Shown in pieces: positions 8,036 through 16,284 of a stretch of 38,986 nt of DNA. The notes under the pieces were generated by a model. The model had not been told where the DNA came from and made no database searches. It saw only the letters and a program-made list of their open reading frames with translations. The position numbers and the translations under genes are program-made. Source of the DNA: Azoarcus sp. GTDB taxonomy: Bacteria > Pseudomonadota > Gammaproteobacteria > Burkholderiales > Rhodocyclaceae. The first letter of the stretch is position 1. Every line of letters starts with the position of its first letter. Location of the stretch: the NCBI GenBank assembly GCA_031285965.1, contig JAITVD010000075.1, positions 1 to 38,986 on the forward strand. Reading direction: 5' to 3'.

Positions 8036-9040
8036 TCACCTTTTCACCTTTGCTTCTTCCATGTCCGGGGTTTCTTCAGTTTCATCGGAAACGCCGAGAA
8101 TCAGGCGCCGCAGTGTCTGCGACAAGCGCACCGGCTCAAATTTCGGAACATATTCGTCCACGCCGACCGAAAGGCCGATCTGCTGGTTCGACATCCCGGA
8201 CAGCGAAGAGTGCATGACGACCGGCACGCCCGCAAAGCGCGGGTCGGACTTGATGTGCCGGGTCAGGATGTAGCCGTCCATTTCGGGCATTTCGACATCC
8301 GTCAGCACCAAGCTGAGAATGTCGGAAACCTTGCCCCCGGAAGAGGCCGCCGAATCAGCAATCTTTTTCAGTTCATCCCAAGCCTTGCGCCCATTGATCG
8401 CGCCGATGTACCTGACGCCCATTGTGTCGAGCGTCTGCATGATCTGCTTGCGCGCCACCGAAGAATCGTCGGCAAACACCACCAAGCAGCCTTCGGCGTC
8501 TTCGATAGGCTTGATGTCCTTGAAAAGCAGGTTATCGGTATCGTACTGCGTCGTTTCCGACAGCACCTTCTCGACATCGAGCAGCATGACGAGCCGGTTG
8601 TCCGCCAGTTCGGTCACTGCCGTAACCAAGCCGCCCATGTGCGCGACCAGCATGTCGGGCGGCACGCGCATCTGCGCCCAGTCGAGCCTGAGAATGGTAT
8701 CGACCGCTTCAACCAGAAAACCTTGGGTATGACCGTTGTATTCGGTAACGATCATGATGTCGCGCTGCGAATCCTGCCCCATTCCGGCATATCGGGCCAA
8801 ATCGACCACGGGAACCAGCACGCCGCGCAAGCTGACCATGCCTTCTACCGCGTCGGGCATATCGGGCGCGGTGGTGATTTTGGGCGTGCGCATGACTTCT
8901 CGCACCTTGAACACATTGATGCCGAAAGTCTCGCGCCGCCCGCTGCGCTTATCCTCGCCCAGCGTAAACAGCAGGATTTCGAGCTTGTTCGTTCCCGCCA
9001 GCCTTGTACGGGCGTCGATGTTCTTCAGCAAATCTGACAT
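8036..9040 (-). CDS. cheV: CheV coupling protein (first copy)
   Basis: CheW-like domain (about residues 10-165) followed by a receiver domain (about 180-315), 334 residues. The receiver carries FADDSSVARKQ, phosphoacceptor Asp in LTDVEMPEMDGY, MHSSLS and YVPKFEP. The start at 9040 is supported by GGAG 8 bases upstream and by the start of similarity (MSDLLKNID). Longer in-frame versions up to 9160 have no ribosome-binding site. A 204-base gap separates it from cheB, the largest inside this operon. No convincing promoter was seen in that gap. With its neighbour it gives two CheV proteins and no CheW in the cluster. Confidence 0.93.
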   Translation of the reverse strand: MSDLLKNIDARTRLAGTNKLEILLFTLGEDKRSGRRETFGINVFKVREVMRTPKITTAPDMPDAVEGMVSLRGVLVPVVDLARYAGMGQDSQRDIMIVTEYNGHTQGFLVEAVDTILRLDWAQMRVPPDMLVAHMGGLVTAVTELADNRLVMLLDVEKVLSETTQYDTDNLLFKDIKPIEDAEGCLVVFADDSSVARKQIMQTLDTMGVRYIGAINGRKAWDELKKIADSAASSGGKVSDILSLVLTDVEMPEMDGYILTRHIKSDPRFAGVPVVMHSSLSGMSNQQIGLSVGVDEYVPKFEPVRLSQTLRRLILGVSDETEETPDMEEAKVKR

Positions 9041-9244
9041 TTCACATTCTCCGCCGGATTCGGCCCTATATATGGACAGTGTGACCGCCTGGACTTTTCT
9101 AATTCTGGATAAAGCCGCCTTTGAATATATGCAAAGCCCCTGCCCTTCTTGCCGCAACAAAACATCGCCGGGAACTCCTTATACATACACTCATGCAGAC
9201 AGAATGCGCATCCGAATTACCCGCCAAGAATGCGCTCGCTTCCA
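9041..9244 (-). other. Non-coding gap between cheB and cheV
   Basis: No gene is seen in these 204 bases. On the - strand there is a direct repeat of GCGCATTCT near 9209-9235. No terminator hairpin or sigma-28/sigma-70 promoter could be placed with confidence. The gap might hold a weak internal promoter or be the relic of a lost gene such as cheD; this is speculation. Confidence 0.3.
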
Positions 9245-9937
9245 TCATACGTGCCGATGCTCGCCGTGACCGTGAAATCCGCCTCCCAATCGCTGCAATA
9301 CCCGTGCGGCGATTTCCGTAATGGGCGCGACTTCTTTCACCGCGCCAAGCTGCGCCGCTTCACGGGGCATGCCATAAACGACACAGGTGTCTTGGTCTTG
9401 CCCAATTGTCCAAGCGCCCGCCTGCATCATATGCAGCAAACCGACAGCGCCATCTTTGCCCATGCCGGTCAGCAGCACGCCTATCGCGGCTTGCCCGACC
9501 TCATCCGCAGCGGACTGAAACAGAACGTCCACGGAAGGACGGTGATGATTGACGGGTTCTGAACGCGCCAGTTCGCAGCGATAACCGCCGTCGGACGATT
9601 TTTTTATCATGAGGTGCGAATGCCCCGGCGCCAGATACGCCACGCCCGGTTCGATGGTCTCGCCCTGCTCGGCCTCTTTGACTTTGATGCCGCTCAAGGC
9701 GTCGAGGCGACGCGCAAACGAGCCGGTGAACATTTCCGGCATGTGCTGCGTCATGAGAATCGGAGGGATGCCTTCCGGCAGACGGGTCAGGACTTCCCGA
9801 ATCGCTTCGGTTCCGCCCGTCGAAGCGCCAATAAAGATAATCGTTCCCGTGTAGGGAATAATCCGCGTCCGCGACAGGTCAGCCTTCGCCGGGGAATCCA
9901 GACGCAGTATCTTCCTTATTGTCGCCAAATTTTGCAA
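9245..9937 (-). CDS. cheB: CheB methylesterase domain, without receiver domain
   Basis: Glutamate methylesterase/deamidase that removes methyl groups from chemoreceptors during adaptation. The 230-residue product is only the catalytic domain. Ser39 in IGASTGGTEAI, His65 in MTQHMPEMF and Asp162 in LTGMGKDGA form the expected catalytic triad. The usual N-terminal receiver of about 120 residues plus linker is absent. The preceding gene cheR ends just 12 bases upstream, so no room is left for a receiver. The start is a TTG at 9937 with GGGAG 5 bases upstream. Without a receiver, the enzyme cannot be activated by CheA in the classical way. Confidence 0.9.
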   Translation of the reverse strand: MQNLATIRKILRLDSPAKADLSRTRIIPYTGTIIFIGASTGGTEAIREVLTRLPEGIPPILMTQHMPEMFTGSFARRLDALSGIKVKEAEQGETIEPGVAYLAPGHSHLMIKKSSDGGYRCELARSEPVNHHRPSVDVLFQSAADEVGQAAIGVLLTGMGKDGAVGLLHMMQAGAWTIGQDQDTCVVYGMPREAAQLGAVKEVAPITEIAARVLQRLGGGFHGHGEHRHV

Positions 9938-9949
9938 TTTTTCTCCCTG

Positions 9950-10885
9950 TCAGCGTAGCGGCGAATCCAAGCGCACATACACCGTGCGCCCAATTGAGCG
10001 CAGCAGATCGGCGGCATGCATGAAGCTCTCGGAATGGCCCGCATAGATACGCCCGTCCTGCCGCAGCAGGGGAACGAAACGTTTCAAAATGCCGTACTGC
10101 GTCGGCTTGTCGAAATAAATCATGACGTTGCGGCAAAAAATCGCGTCGAACGGCCCCTGCACCGGCCATGCCGGAGACAGCAGGTTGATGTGTCGGAAGC
10201 TGATGAGCTGCCGCAACTCGGGTCGAACGACATAGGAGCCATCGTTGCCGAACGCGGACATGAAATACCGCGAGAGATGCTCGGGCTGGATGCGATCCAG
10301 CCTGTCGTTCCGATAGATGCCTTTTTCGGCCTGCGCAAGCACGGAAGTGTCAATATCGCTGGCAATGATTTCCACGGGCGGAGCCAGGGACGAAAAAACA
10401 TCGCAAGCTGTAATCGCCAGCGAATAGGGTTCTTCTCCCGTCGATGACGCGCAGCACCATATTTTGATGGGGCGCTTTTCCTTCACACACTTCAACTGCT
10501 TGGCGAGAATTTCAAAATGGTGCGTTTCGCGGAAAAAGGAAGTCAGGTTTGTCGTCAGCGAATTGATGAAGGTTTCCCATTCCTTTGCGTCCTGCTCAAG
10601 GAACTTCAGGTATTGGGAAAAAGTTTTGTCGCCACGCGACCTTAGCCGCCGCGCCAAGCGGCTATAGACCATATCGTGCTTCGCGGGGGAGAGCACAATG
10701 CCCGCGTGTTTGTACAGCAAATCGCGGATGCGCTCGAAATCCGAGACCGTGAATTCAAATTCGTGCCTAGGGGTCAGAGAAGCAGCAGGTCTGAACACGG
10801 CCTGCTGGCCCGCTCCTAGCACGTCGGAGCGTATCCCTAGGCCAGTTCTGTCGCGGGCATCAAATGAGGGCGGAATGAAAGCCAT
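9950..10885 (-). CDS. cheR: Chemoreceptor methyltransferase CheR
   Basis: S-adenosylmethionine-dependent methyltransferase that methylates glutamates of chemoreceptors. The N-terminal helical CheR domain (about 45-120) ends in TNLTSFFRE. The SAM-binding fold follows, with CASSTGEEPYSLA near 145-157 and FCRNVMIYFD near 250. About 45 extra N-terminal residues precede the normal domain start. AGG lies 6 bases upstream of the ATG. The gene sits between motB (15-base gap) and cheB (12-base gap), so methylation and demethylation enzymes are cotranscribed with the stator. Confidence 0.94.
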   Translation of the reverse strand: MAFIPPSFDARDRTGLGIRSDVLGAGQQAVFRPAASLTPRHEFEFTVSDFERIRDLLYKHAGIVLSPAKHDMVYSRLARRLRSRGDKTFSQYLKFLEQDAKEWETFINSLTTNLTSFFRETHHFEILAKQLKCVKEKRPIKIWCCASSTGEEPYSLAITACDVFSSLAPPVEIIASDIDTSVLAQAEKGIYRNDRLDRIQPEHLSRYFMSAFGNDGSYVVRPELRQLISFRHINLLSPAWPVQGPFDAIFCRNVMIYFDKPTQYGILKRFVPLLRQDGRIYAGHSESFMHAADLLRSIGRTVYVRLDSPLR

Positions 10886-10900
10886 GACTGACCTGTTCGT

Positions 10901-11902
10901 TTATGGGCTAAGCCCGCTCGTGGGCGGCGGTACGCTCAACTCGCCGAGGCTGCGGCTCAGTTCCTCGGCTTCGGGAACCGATTGCACCTGAGCGTCAGGC
11001 GCATGCCCCTCCTGCTCGTCGCGGATGGCCTGCTCGGATTCCCTGTTGAGCACGATGATGCTGATGCGCCGATTGATTGGATTCAAGGGGTCGTCGTTAT
11101 CCAGTTGGAACGTGTCGGACAGCCCCACGACGCGCACCACCTTGCTCATCAGCAAGCCGCCCGCGACCAGCTCGCGCCGCGCCGCGTTGGCGCGATTCGA
11201 CGAAAGCTCCCAATTTGAAAAGCCCCGTTCGCCGCCCGCGTACTGCGCCGAATCGGTATGCCCCGAAATGCTGATGCGGTTATCGACCTCGTTGAGCGCG
11301 TTGCCGATGGCGTGAAGCAGTTCCACGCTGTATGGGCGCAGCGCCTCGCTTGAGATGTCGAACATTGGCCTGTTCTGCTCATCGACAATCTGAATGCGCA
11401 GCCCTTCCGAAATGATGTCGATCAGTATCTGGTTCTTGAACATGCGCAACTGCTCGTCGGCTTCGATGAGCGCCTCGATTTTCCCCTTGAGGTCAATCAG
11501 CCGGAGGCGTTCCCGATGCTTGCCCAATTTAAGCCCCTCGGGGTCAAGCTCGCCCTTTTGCCTCTGGCGGGCGGCATCGACGTTGATTGCCCGCCTCGAA
11601 GCCGTATCGCCGCGCTTTACCTGGCCAACCTTGCGGGACAAATCCTCGCCGCCGCCTTTGACGATGCTCGAACTGTCGCCCGAACCTTGCCCGCCCTGCA
11701 TCGCCACTTTGAGCGGGTTCTGGAAATAGTCCGCGATGCCCTTGAGATCGCCCTGGGAGGTTGAGCCGAGCAGCCACATCACCAAAAAGAACGCCATCAT
11801 GGCGGTCACAAAATCGGCGTAGGCGATTTTCCACGCACCGCCATGCGCCCCGCCGGAGATTTTTTTGATGCGCTTGACGATGATGGGCTGGAGGTCGCTC
11901 AC
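10901..11902 (-). CDS. motB: Flagellar stator protein MotB
   Basis: Stator subunit that anchors MotA to peptidoglycan and carries the proton-binding aspartate. Single membrane segment near residues 28-48 with Asp30 in YADFVTAMMAFF, which corresponds to the essential Asp32 of E. coli. This is followed by a periplasmic plug and linker. The OmpA-like peptidoglycan-binding domain (about 160-285) contains SGHTDS and NRRISIIVL. The C-terminal tail of about 45 residues is acidic and Pro-rich. The absence of sodium-type PomB signatures and the pairing with a four-helix MotA suggest a proton motor. It lies 12 bases downstream of motA. Confidence 0.96.
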   Translation of the reverse strand: MSDLQPIIVKRIKKISGGAHGGAWKIAYADFVTAMMAFFLVMWLLGSTSQGDLKGIADYFQNPLKVAMQGGQGSGDSSSIVKGGGEDLSRKVGQVKRGDTASRRAINVDAARQRQKGELDPEGLKLGKHRERLRLIDLKGKIEALIEADEQLRMFKNQILIDIISEGLRIQIVDEQNRPMFDISSEALRPYSVELLHAIGNALNEVDNRISISGHTDSAQYAGGERGFSNWELSSNRANAARRELVAGGLLMSKVVRVVGLSDTFQLDNDDPLNPINRRISIIVLNRESEQAIRDEQEGHAPDAQVQSVPEAEELSRSLGELSVPPPTSGLSP

Positions 11903-11914
11903 TGTTCATCCCCC

Positions 11915-12769
11915 TCAGCCCTTGCGGTTCTTGAGTTCTTGTTCCAGTTCAAGGAAAGAAGGACGGTCGGCGGCATACAGCACCTTGCGCCCGAATTCCA
12001 CCGCAATCTGCGGGGCATAGCCATTCATGCTTGCCAGCAGCACCACTTTCATGACCTGGAAAATTTTGCTGCTCTCTTCAACCTTCTGCCTGATTTGGCT
12101 TGCCAAGGGACAAATGAAGCCATATGCAAGCAGGATGCCCAGAAAAGTTCCTACCAGCGCCCCGCCAATCATCTTGCCCAGCACGGCAGGCGGCTCCCCA
12201 ATGGAACCCATCGTGCTGACCACCCCCATCACGCAAACCACGATGCCGAAGGCCGGCATCGCTTGCCCGATTTCGTCAATCGCGTGCGGGGGCTGATGCG
12301 CTTCCTGATGATGGGTTTCGATTTCCATGTCCATCAGGTTCTCAATCTCAAAGGCGTTGAGGTTCCCGCCCACCATCATGCGCAAGTAATCGCACATGAA
12401 TTCGATGACATGGTGATCGGAAGCGATGACCGGATATTTTGAAAAAATCGGGCTGGAACTTGGCGCTTCAACGTCGTTTTCAATCGCCATCAAGCCTTCT
12501 TTGCGCACCTTGGAGAGTATCTCGTAGAGCAGGGACAGCAAATCGACATAAAGGGCGCGGTTGAATTTTGAGCCTTTGAGCGCCAGCCCCAGCGCCTTGA
12601 CCGAGGATTTCAGCACCTTGGGGCCGTTGCTGGCGATGAATCCGCCGACGAACAGCCCAAAAATGGCGATGTATTCGACCGGAACCCACAGCGCAAGAAG
12701 GCTGCCATGCACTGCATAGGACCCCAGCGCGGATGCGAGAATGATGACGTAACCGACGAGCAGGAACAC
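11915..12769 (-). CDS. motA: Flagellar stator protein MotA
   Basis: Proton-conducting stator subunit of 284 residues. Four membrane segments are visible at about residues 2-22, 28-48, 170-190 and 200-222. The large cytoplasmic loop between the second and third carries the Arg and Glu (KVRKEGLMAIENDVE) that contact FliG. The start is a GTG at 12769 with GGAG 6 bases upstream. The gene follows a likely sigma-28 promoter at 12812-12838 and opens the motility and chemotaxis operon that runs down to cheA. Confidence 0.96.
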   Translation of the reverse strand: MFLLVGYVIILASALGSYAVHGSLLALWVPVEYIAIFGLFVGGFIASNGPKVLKSSVKALGLALKGSKFNRALYVDLLSLLYEILSKVRKEGLMAIENDVEAPSSSPIFSKYPVIASDHHVIEFMCDYLRMMVGGNLNAFEIENLMDMEIETHHQEAHQPPHAIDEIGQAMPAFGIVVCVMGVVSTMGSIGEPPAVLGKMIGGALVGTFLGILLAYGFICPLASQIRQKVEESSKIFQVMKVVLLASMNGYAPQIAVEFGRKVLYAADRPSFLELEQELKNRKG

Positions 12770-12811
12770 GGGTTACTCCAGAACAATGGGCTTTACATAC
12801 AGTGCATGAAT

Positions 12812-12838
12812 TTACGGGCGCTTGCCGTGAAAACTTAA
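12812..12838 (-). promoter_or_regulatory. Sigma-28 (FliA) promoter for motA operon
   Basis: On the - strand TTAAGTTT (12838-12831), an 11-base spacer and GCCCGTAA (12819-12812) match the flagellar consensus TAAAGTTT-N11-GCCGATAA at 7/8 and 6/8 positions with exact spacing. It lies 42 bases upstream of the motA start codon and just downstream of the flhDC terminator, which is the expected place for a late-class promoter. Confidence 0.75.
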
Positions 12839-12847
12839 AGCAGGAAT

Positions 12848-12878
12848 AACAAAAGCTGCCCGCGTGGGGCAGCCTTTT
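12848..12878. terminator. Terminator after flhDC operon
   Basis: Stem GCTGCCC (12855-12861) with GGGCAGC (12867-12873) and a five-base loop. On the - strand it is followed by TTTTGTT, so it fits termination of flhC transcripts. It separates flhDC from motA. Confidence 0.8.
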
Positions 12879-12920
12879 CAGCCAAAACGCCAGCACCCAA
12901 CGGTATTCTGGCCGCTTAAC

Positions 12921-13478
12921 TCAGAGCGCAGCCATTTCCAGCGCCTGCGTTTTGCGCATCGCAACCTGCCGCGTCTTGCCCGCGCGCGAAGGCATATTGC
13001 ATAGCCCGCAGACATAGCCATGCCTCGGATCATGGGCATGGGCGACAAAATGCCCGCCGCAACTGCGGCATTCGGTCAATTGCAGGAGGTCGGCGTCAAA
13101 AAAGCGCACCAGCGTCCAAGCGCGGGTCAGGCTCAATATCGGCTCAACGTCCCCAGCCTCAATCTGGTCGAGATAAAGGTGGTACGCCTTGATGATCGCA
13201 TCCAGCCCGCTCAAACCTTCGCAATGTGCAAAATAGCGGTAATACCCCATGAAAAGCGAAGAATGCACATTGGGCTGCCAAGTCATGAACCAGTCAGTCG
13301 AAAACGGCAACATGCCTTTGGGGGGAGAAACGCCGCGTATTTCCTTATAGATTTTGAGCAGCTTTTCGCGGCTCAATTGGGTTTCGGCTTCCAACATCTG
13401 CATACGCGCGCCGAGCCGCACCATTTCAGCGGCGCGATGAATATCTTCGACCTCATCGAGGATTCGTCTGTTTTTCAT
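12921..13478 (-). CDS. flhC: Flagellar master regulator FlhC
   Basis: Partner of FlhD in the FlhD4C2 activator that switches on class 2 flagellar promoters. The product has 185 residues. The four zinc-binding cysteines of the family are visible as CRSC and, 15 residues on, CGLC. An upstream in-frame GTG (13505) overlaps the flhD stop. The ATG at 13478 is preferred because GGAGAGAG precedes it by the right distance and FlhC proteins begin at this point. It follows flhD by 23 bases and ends before a terminator. Confidence 0.95.
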   Translation of the reverse strand: MKNRRILDEVEDIHRAAEMVRLGARMQMLEAETQLSREKLLKIYKEIRGVSPPKGMLPFSTDWFMTWQPNVHSSLFMGYYRYFAHCEGLSGLDAIIKAYHLYLDQIEAGDVEPILSLTRAWTLVRFFDADLLQLTECRSCGGHFVAHAHDPRHGYVCGLCNMPSRAGKTRQVAMRKTQALEMAAL

Positions 13479-13501
13479 TTGCTCTCTCTCCAGGAGCAGG
13501 G

Positions 13502-13819
13502 TCACGCGGATTCGGAAGCCGAACGCCCAGCAGTGATAATGGCCGAATGCAGTATGGAAGCCGTCTCGTCCCGTCCCTCTCCGGCCATCAGACGGGCAAG
13601 CTGCTCATCCTCGAAACGGAAACGCGGAATCAGCACCGGGCTGTCGGCCATCTTGACCAGCTTGGTGGCCGAAAGCCCCGTGATGAAATCCGCCAGCGCC
13701 TTGCCGATGCCCAGCCGGAACATCGCTGTTTCCCGATCATTGCTCAGCATTTTTTGCGCAAGCATCAGATACACGATGTTCAGTTCGCGGATTTCGGCCT
13801 GAAAATTTGGATGGCTCAT
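13502..13819 (-). CDS. flhD: Flagellar master regulator FlhD
   Basis: A 105-residue helical transcription factor that forms the FlhD4C2 complex. Its N-terminal half (ELNIVYLMLAQKMLSNDRE) and length fit the family. AAGGTGAGAG precedes the ATG by 7 bases. It is the first gene of the flhDC operon. The flagellar genes begin directly downstream of the cell-shape cluster on the same strand. Confidence 0.94.
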   Translation of the reverse strand: MSHPNFQAEIRELNIVYLMLAQKMLSNDRETAMFRLGIGKALADFITGLSATKLVKMADSPVLIPRFRFEDEQLARLMAGEGRDETASILHSAIITAGRSASESA

Positions 13820-14084
13820 TGAAAAACTCTCACCTTTGAATAGCCCCGCCCTCGGTTCCGGTTCCTTGGCACGCTTTCCTTTTCGGGGACTGTCGCCCTG
13901 CGTATGCCCAAAGAACTTGCCGATTCAAGTTAAAGTAGTTTCTCAATGCCCACAAGGCGAATAATTCACGCTTCAGGGCTATCCCCGCATAAACGGCGAT
14001 ACATTCGGCATTTGCGCCCAATTGCACGGCATTCAATCCAACCCTCGTGGATGAAGCCGCAAAACGGCGAAAAAGAAAGGGAAA
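13820..14084 (-). promoter_or_regulatory. Intergenic region upstream of flhDC
   Basis: 265 bases between rlpA and flhD, presumably holding the flhDC promoter, as flhDC control regions integrate many signals. The - strand has a short GCCG/CGGC hairpin just past rlpA but no proper T-run. Several weak -10-like sequences exist and none pairs with a good -35. The stretch is compositionally ordinary, and the open frame across it (13830-14036) looks accidental. Confidence 0.45.
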
Positions 14085-15134
14085 TCAGTTCTGCCGGACG
14101 ATAAAAGGCTGGATGCCCGTCCGCTCCTCGACCCACCCGGATGCCCTGCGGGCTTCGTCCGGCGAGGCATAAGGCCCGAGATAAACGCGGAAATAGCCGC
14201 TTGCGGGAACCTGTTCCGTTTTCACTTCCATGCCATCGACTTGCCTCGAAATGCGATACAGGAAACCATCGGCATTGGCGCGTGAAGCAAAAACGCCAAG
14301 TTGCAGAAGCGTGGTTTGACCGCCCGAAGAGGCTTCAGCGTTTGGAGGCTGCCCGCCTCCGGTTTCCCGATTCGATTCAGGTAAGGCTTCGGATTCATCG
14401 ACACCGCCCTCACCCGCCGCGCTATTCATGGCAGGAACCGCATCCGCCGCCTGTCCCCCCTCAAAGGGAGCGGAAACAGGCCTCGGGGGCTGCGGTTGCG
14501 CCCTTTGCGCGAAAAGGCTTTCGTCCGGCGCTGTCCTGGGCGGGGACTCGCTACCGGGAATAATCTGCTCAACTTCGACGTTTGCGCTGCCTTTTTTGAT
14601 GTAGCCAAGTTTTGAGGCAGCGACATAGGAGAGGTCAATAATCCGACCGCGCAGGAAGGGGCCGCGGTCATTGACCCGCACCACGACCGAGCGGCTATTT
14701 TCAAGCGAAGTGACCCGCGCATAGCTTGGAATCGGCAGCGTGGGATGCGCGGCGGTCATGGCGTACATGTTGTATGTTTCGCCGCTGGCCGTGCGCCGAC
14801 CGTGAAAGCGCCGACCATACCAGCTTGCCACGCCGCGCTGCCGGAAAGGCTCCAGCCGGGTATGAGGGGTATAGGTCTTGCCGAGCGCGCGATAGGGGCG
14901 GTTGTTGGCGGAACGAATCGCCTCCTTGCGCGGCGCAGCATCGGGAACTTTCGACAAATCTTTGGATGCCGCGTCGCCGGGACCGTCATCCTTGTAATAT
15001 CCCCCGCCCTCCGCGCCTCGCCTGTGCTCCGCAGGCGAACGGGAAGACATCGTGCCACAGGCCGACAGCAGCATCGCCGCCGCGACAGCCACCCCAAAGA
15101 CGCGCAGTATCCGGCCTCCGGCACGCATCGCCAT
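14085..15134 (-). CDS. rlpA: Septal ring lytic transglycosylase RlpA, lipoprotein with SPOR domain
   Basis: Outer-membrane-linked murein hydrolase acting on peptidoglycan strands without stem peptides. A lipoprotein signal ends in LLSAC with Cys26 as the lipidation site. A double-psi beta-barrel follows at about 102-190 with ASWYGRRFHGRRTASGE and VVRVNDRGPF. A Pro/Ala-rich linker then leads to a C-terminal SPOR domain (about 270-345) that binds denuded septal glycan. The ATG at 15134 is preferred to 15167 because AGGGAACGC precedes it and the signal peptide then starts properly. It is the last gene of the mre-mrd-rod cluster; the ribosome-binding site overlaps the rodA stop. Confidence 0.93.
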   Translation of the reverse strand: MAMRAGGRILRVFGVAVAAAMLLSACGTMSSRSPAEHRRGAEGGGYYKDDGPGDAASKDLSKVPDAAPRKEAIRSANNRPYRALGKTYTPHTRLEPFRQRGVASWYGRRFHGRRTASGETYNMYAMTAAHPTLPIPSYARVTSLENSRSVVVRVNDRGPFLRGRIIDLSYVAASKLGYIKKGSANVEVEQIIPGSESPPRTAPDESLFAQRAQPQPPRPVSAPFEGGQAADAVPAMNSAAGEGGVDESEALPESNRETGGGQPPNAEASSGGQTTLLQLGVFASRANADGFLYRISRQVDGMEVKTEQVPASGYFRVYLGPYASPDEARRASGWVEERTGIQPFIVRQN

Positions 15135-15141
15135 GCGTTCC

Positions 15142-16284
15142 CTAACGTTCTGGCTTGTTGCGGGCAATGCCCATCAGGATGCCAACGCCCAAGCACAGCG
15201 TCACGACGGCTGTCCCGCCATAGCTGATGAACGGCAGCGGCACGCCTACAACAGGCAGGATGCCGCTCACCATGCCAATGTTCACGAACAAATAGGTGAA
15301 AAAGACCATCGTCGTCGCACTGGCCAGCAGTTTTGCCCCAAAAGTCGGCGCACGGGCGGCAATCATGAAGCCACGCGCCAGCAAAGCCATGTACAGCCCC
15401 AGCAGAACCAACACCCCGATCAGCCCGAGTTCCTCGGAGAGCACTGCGAATATGAAGTCAGTATGCCGTTCCGGCAGGAAAGCCAGATGCGTTTGCGTCC
15501 CCTGCTTCCACCCTTTGCCGGTAAAGCCGCCCGAACCGATGGCAATCGTCGACTGGATGGTGTGGAACCCTTTGCCGAGAGGGTCGCGCCCTGGATCGAG
15601 CAGCGTGCAGATACGTTCCTTCTGATAAGTTTTCAGGCCCGGCCAGTTGACATCCGGCTGGCATAACTGGTTGCCGGAGGTCGTAATGGCGATGATGGCT
15701 GCCACCCCGACCAAGGCGCATGGCGCAATCAGCTTCCACGACAAACCCGCGAAAAAAATAACGAAAAACCCCGAGGCGCACACAAGGATGGCCGTGCCCA
15801 AGTCGGGCTGTTTCGCAATCAGATAGACTGGCCCGACCAATAAAAGCGCCGCAAGCAGGAACGTCCACCAGCCAATGGAATTTTCACGTTTATGAAAAAA
15901 CCATGCCAGAATGAGCGGCATGGCGATTTTCATGATTTCGGAAGGCTGGATGCGCAGGAACGAGCCAATATCCAGCCAACGCTGTGCGCCTTTCGAGACG
16001 GTTCCGAACAGGGCAACCGCAATCAGCAGGGCAACGCCTACGCAATAGAACACTGGAGCCAAAGCGAGCAAGCGACGGGTCGAAATGAAGGCGACGACCC
16101 ACATTCCAAGCAGCGACAGGGCAATGTTCATGAACTGCCTGCCAAGCAGTTCAGGCGCGGCGCTTTCGATGAGCAAAGTGCCATACGCCAGCAAGGCAAG
16201 CAGAATCAGCAACAAAGGCTGATCGAGCGGGCGGCTCAGTGACTCGAACAGTTGCGAAGGATGGAAACGACCGCGACGGCTCAC
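15142..16284 (-). CDS. rodA: Peptidoglycan glycosyltransferase RodA
   Basis: SEDS-family membrane glycosyltransferase that polymerises lipid II during cell elongation together with PBP2. The protein has 380 residues and about ten hydrophobic segments. The family signature is present: the loop GKGWKQGTQTHLAFLPERHTD and the later PLPFISYGGT. The start is GTG at 16284, overlapping the mrdA stop by four bases (GTGA), which suggests translational coupling with its PBP2 partner. Confidence 0.95.
   Translation of the reverse strand: MSRRGRFHPSQLFESLSRPLDQPLLLILLALLAYGTLLIESAAPELLGRQFMNIALSLLGMWVVAFISTRRLLALAPVFYCVGVALLIAVALFGTVSKGAQRWLDIGSFLRIQPSEIMKIAMPLILAWFFHKRENSIGWWTFLLAALLLVGPVYLIAKQPDLGTAILVCASGFFVIFFAGLSWKLIAPCALVGVAAIIAITTSGNQLCQPDVNWPGLKTYQKERICTLLDPGRDPLGKGFHTIQSTIAIGSGGFTGKGWKQGTQTHLAFLPERHTDFIFAVLSEELGLIGVLVLLGLYMALLARGFMIAARAPTFGAKLLASATTMVFFTYLFVNIGMVSGILPVVGVPLPFISYGGTAVVTLCLGVGILMGIARNKPER

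Noticed and set aside
13830-14036. 68-codon - strand frame upstream of flhD
   Set aside because: No ribosome-binding site or similarity; it lies in the region expected to hold the flhDC promoter.
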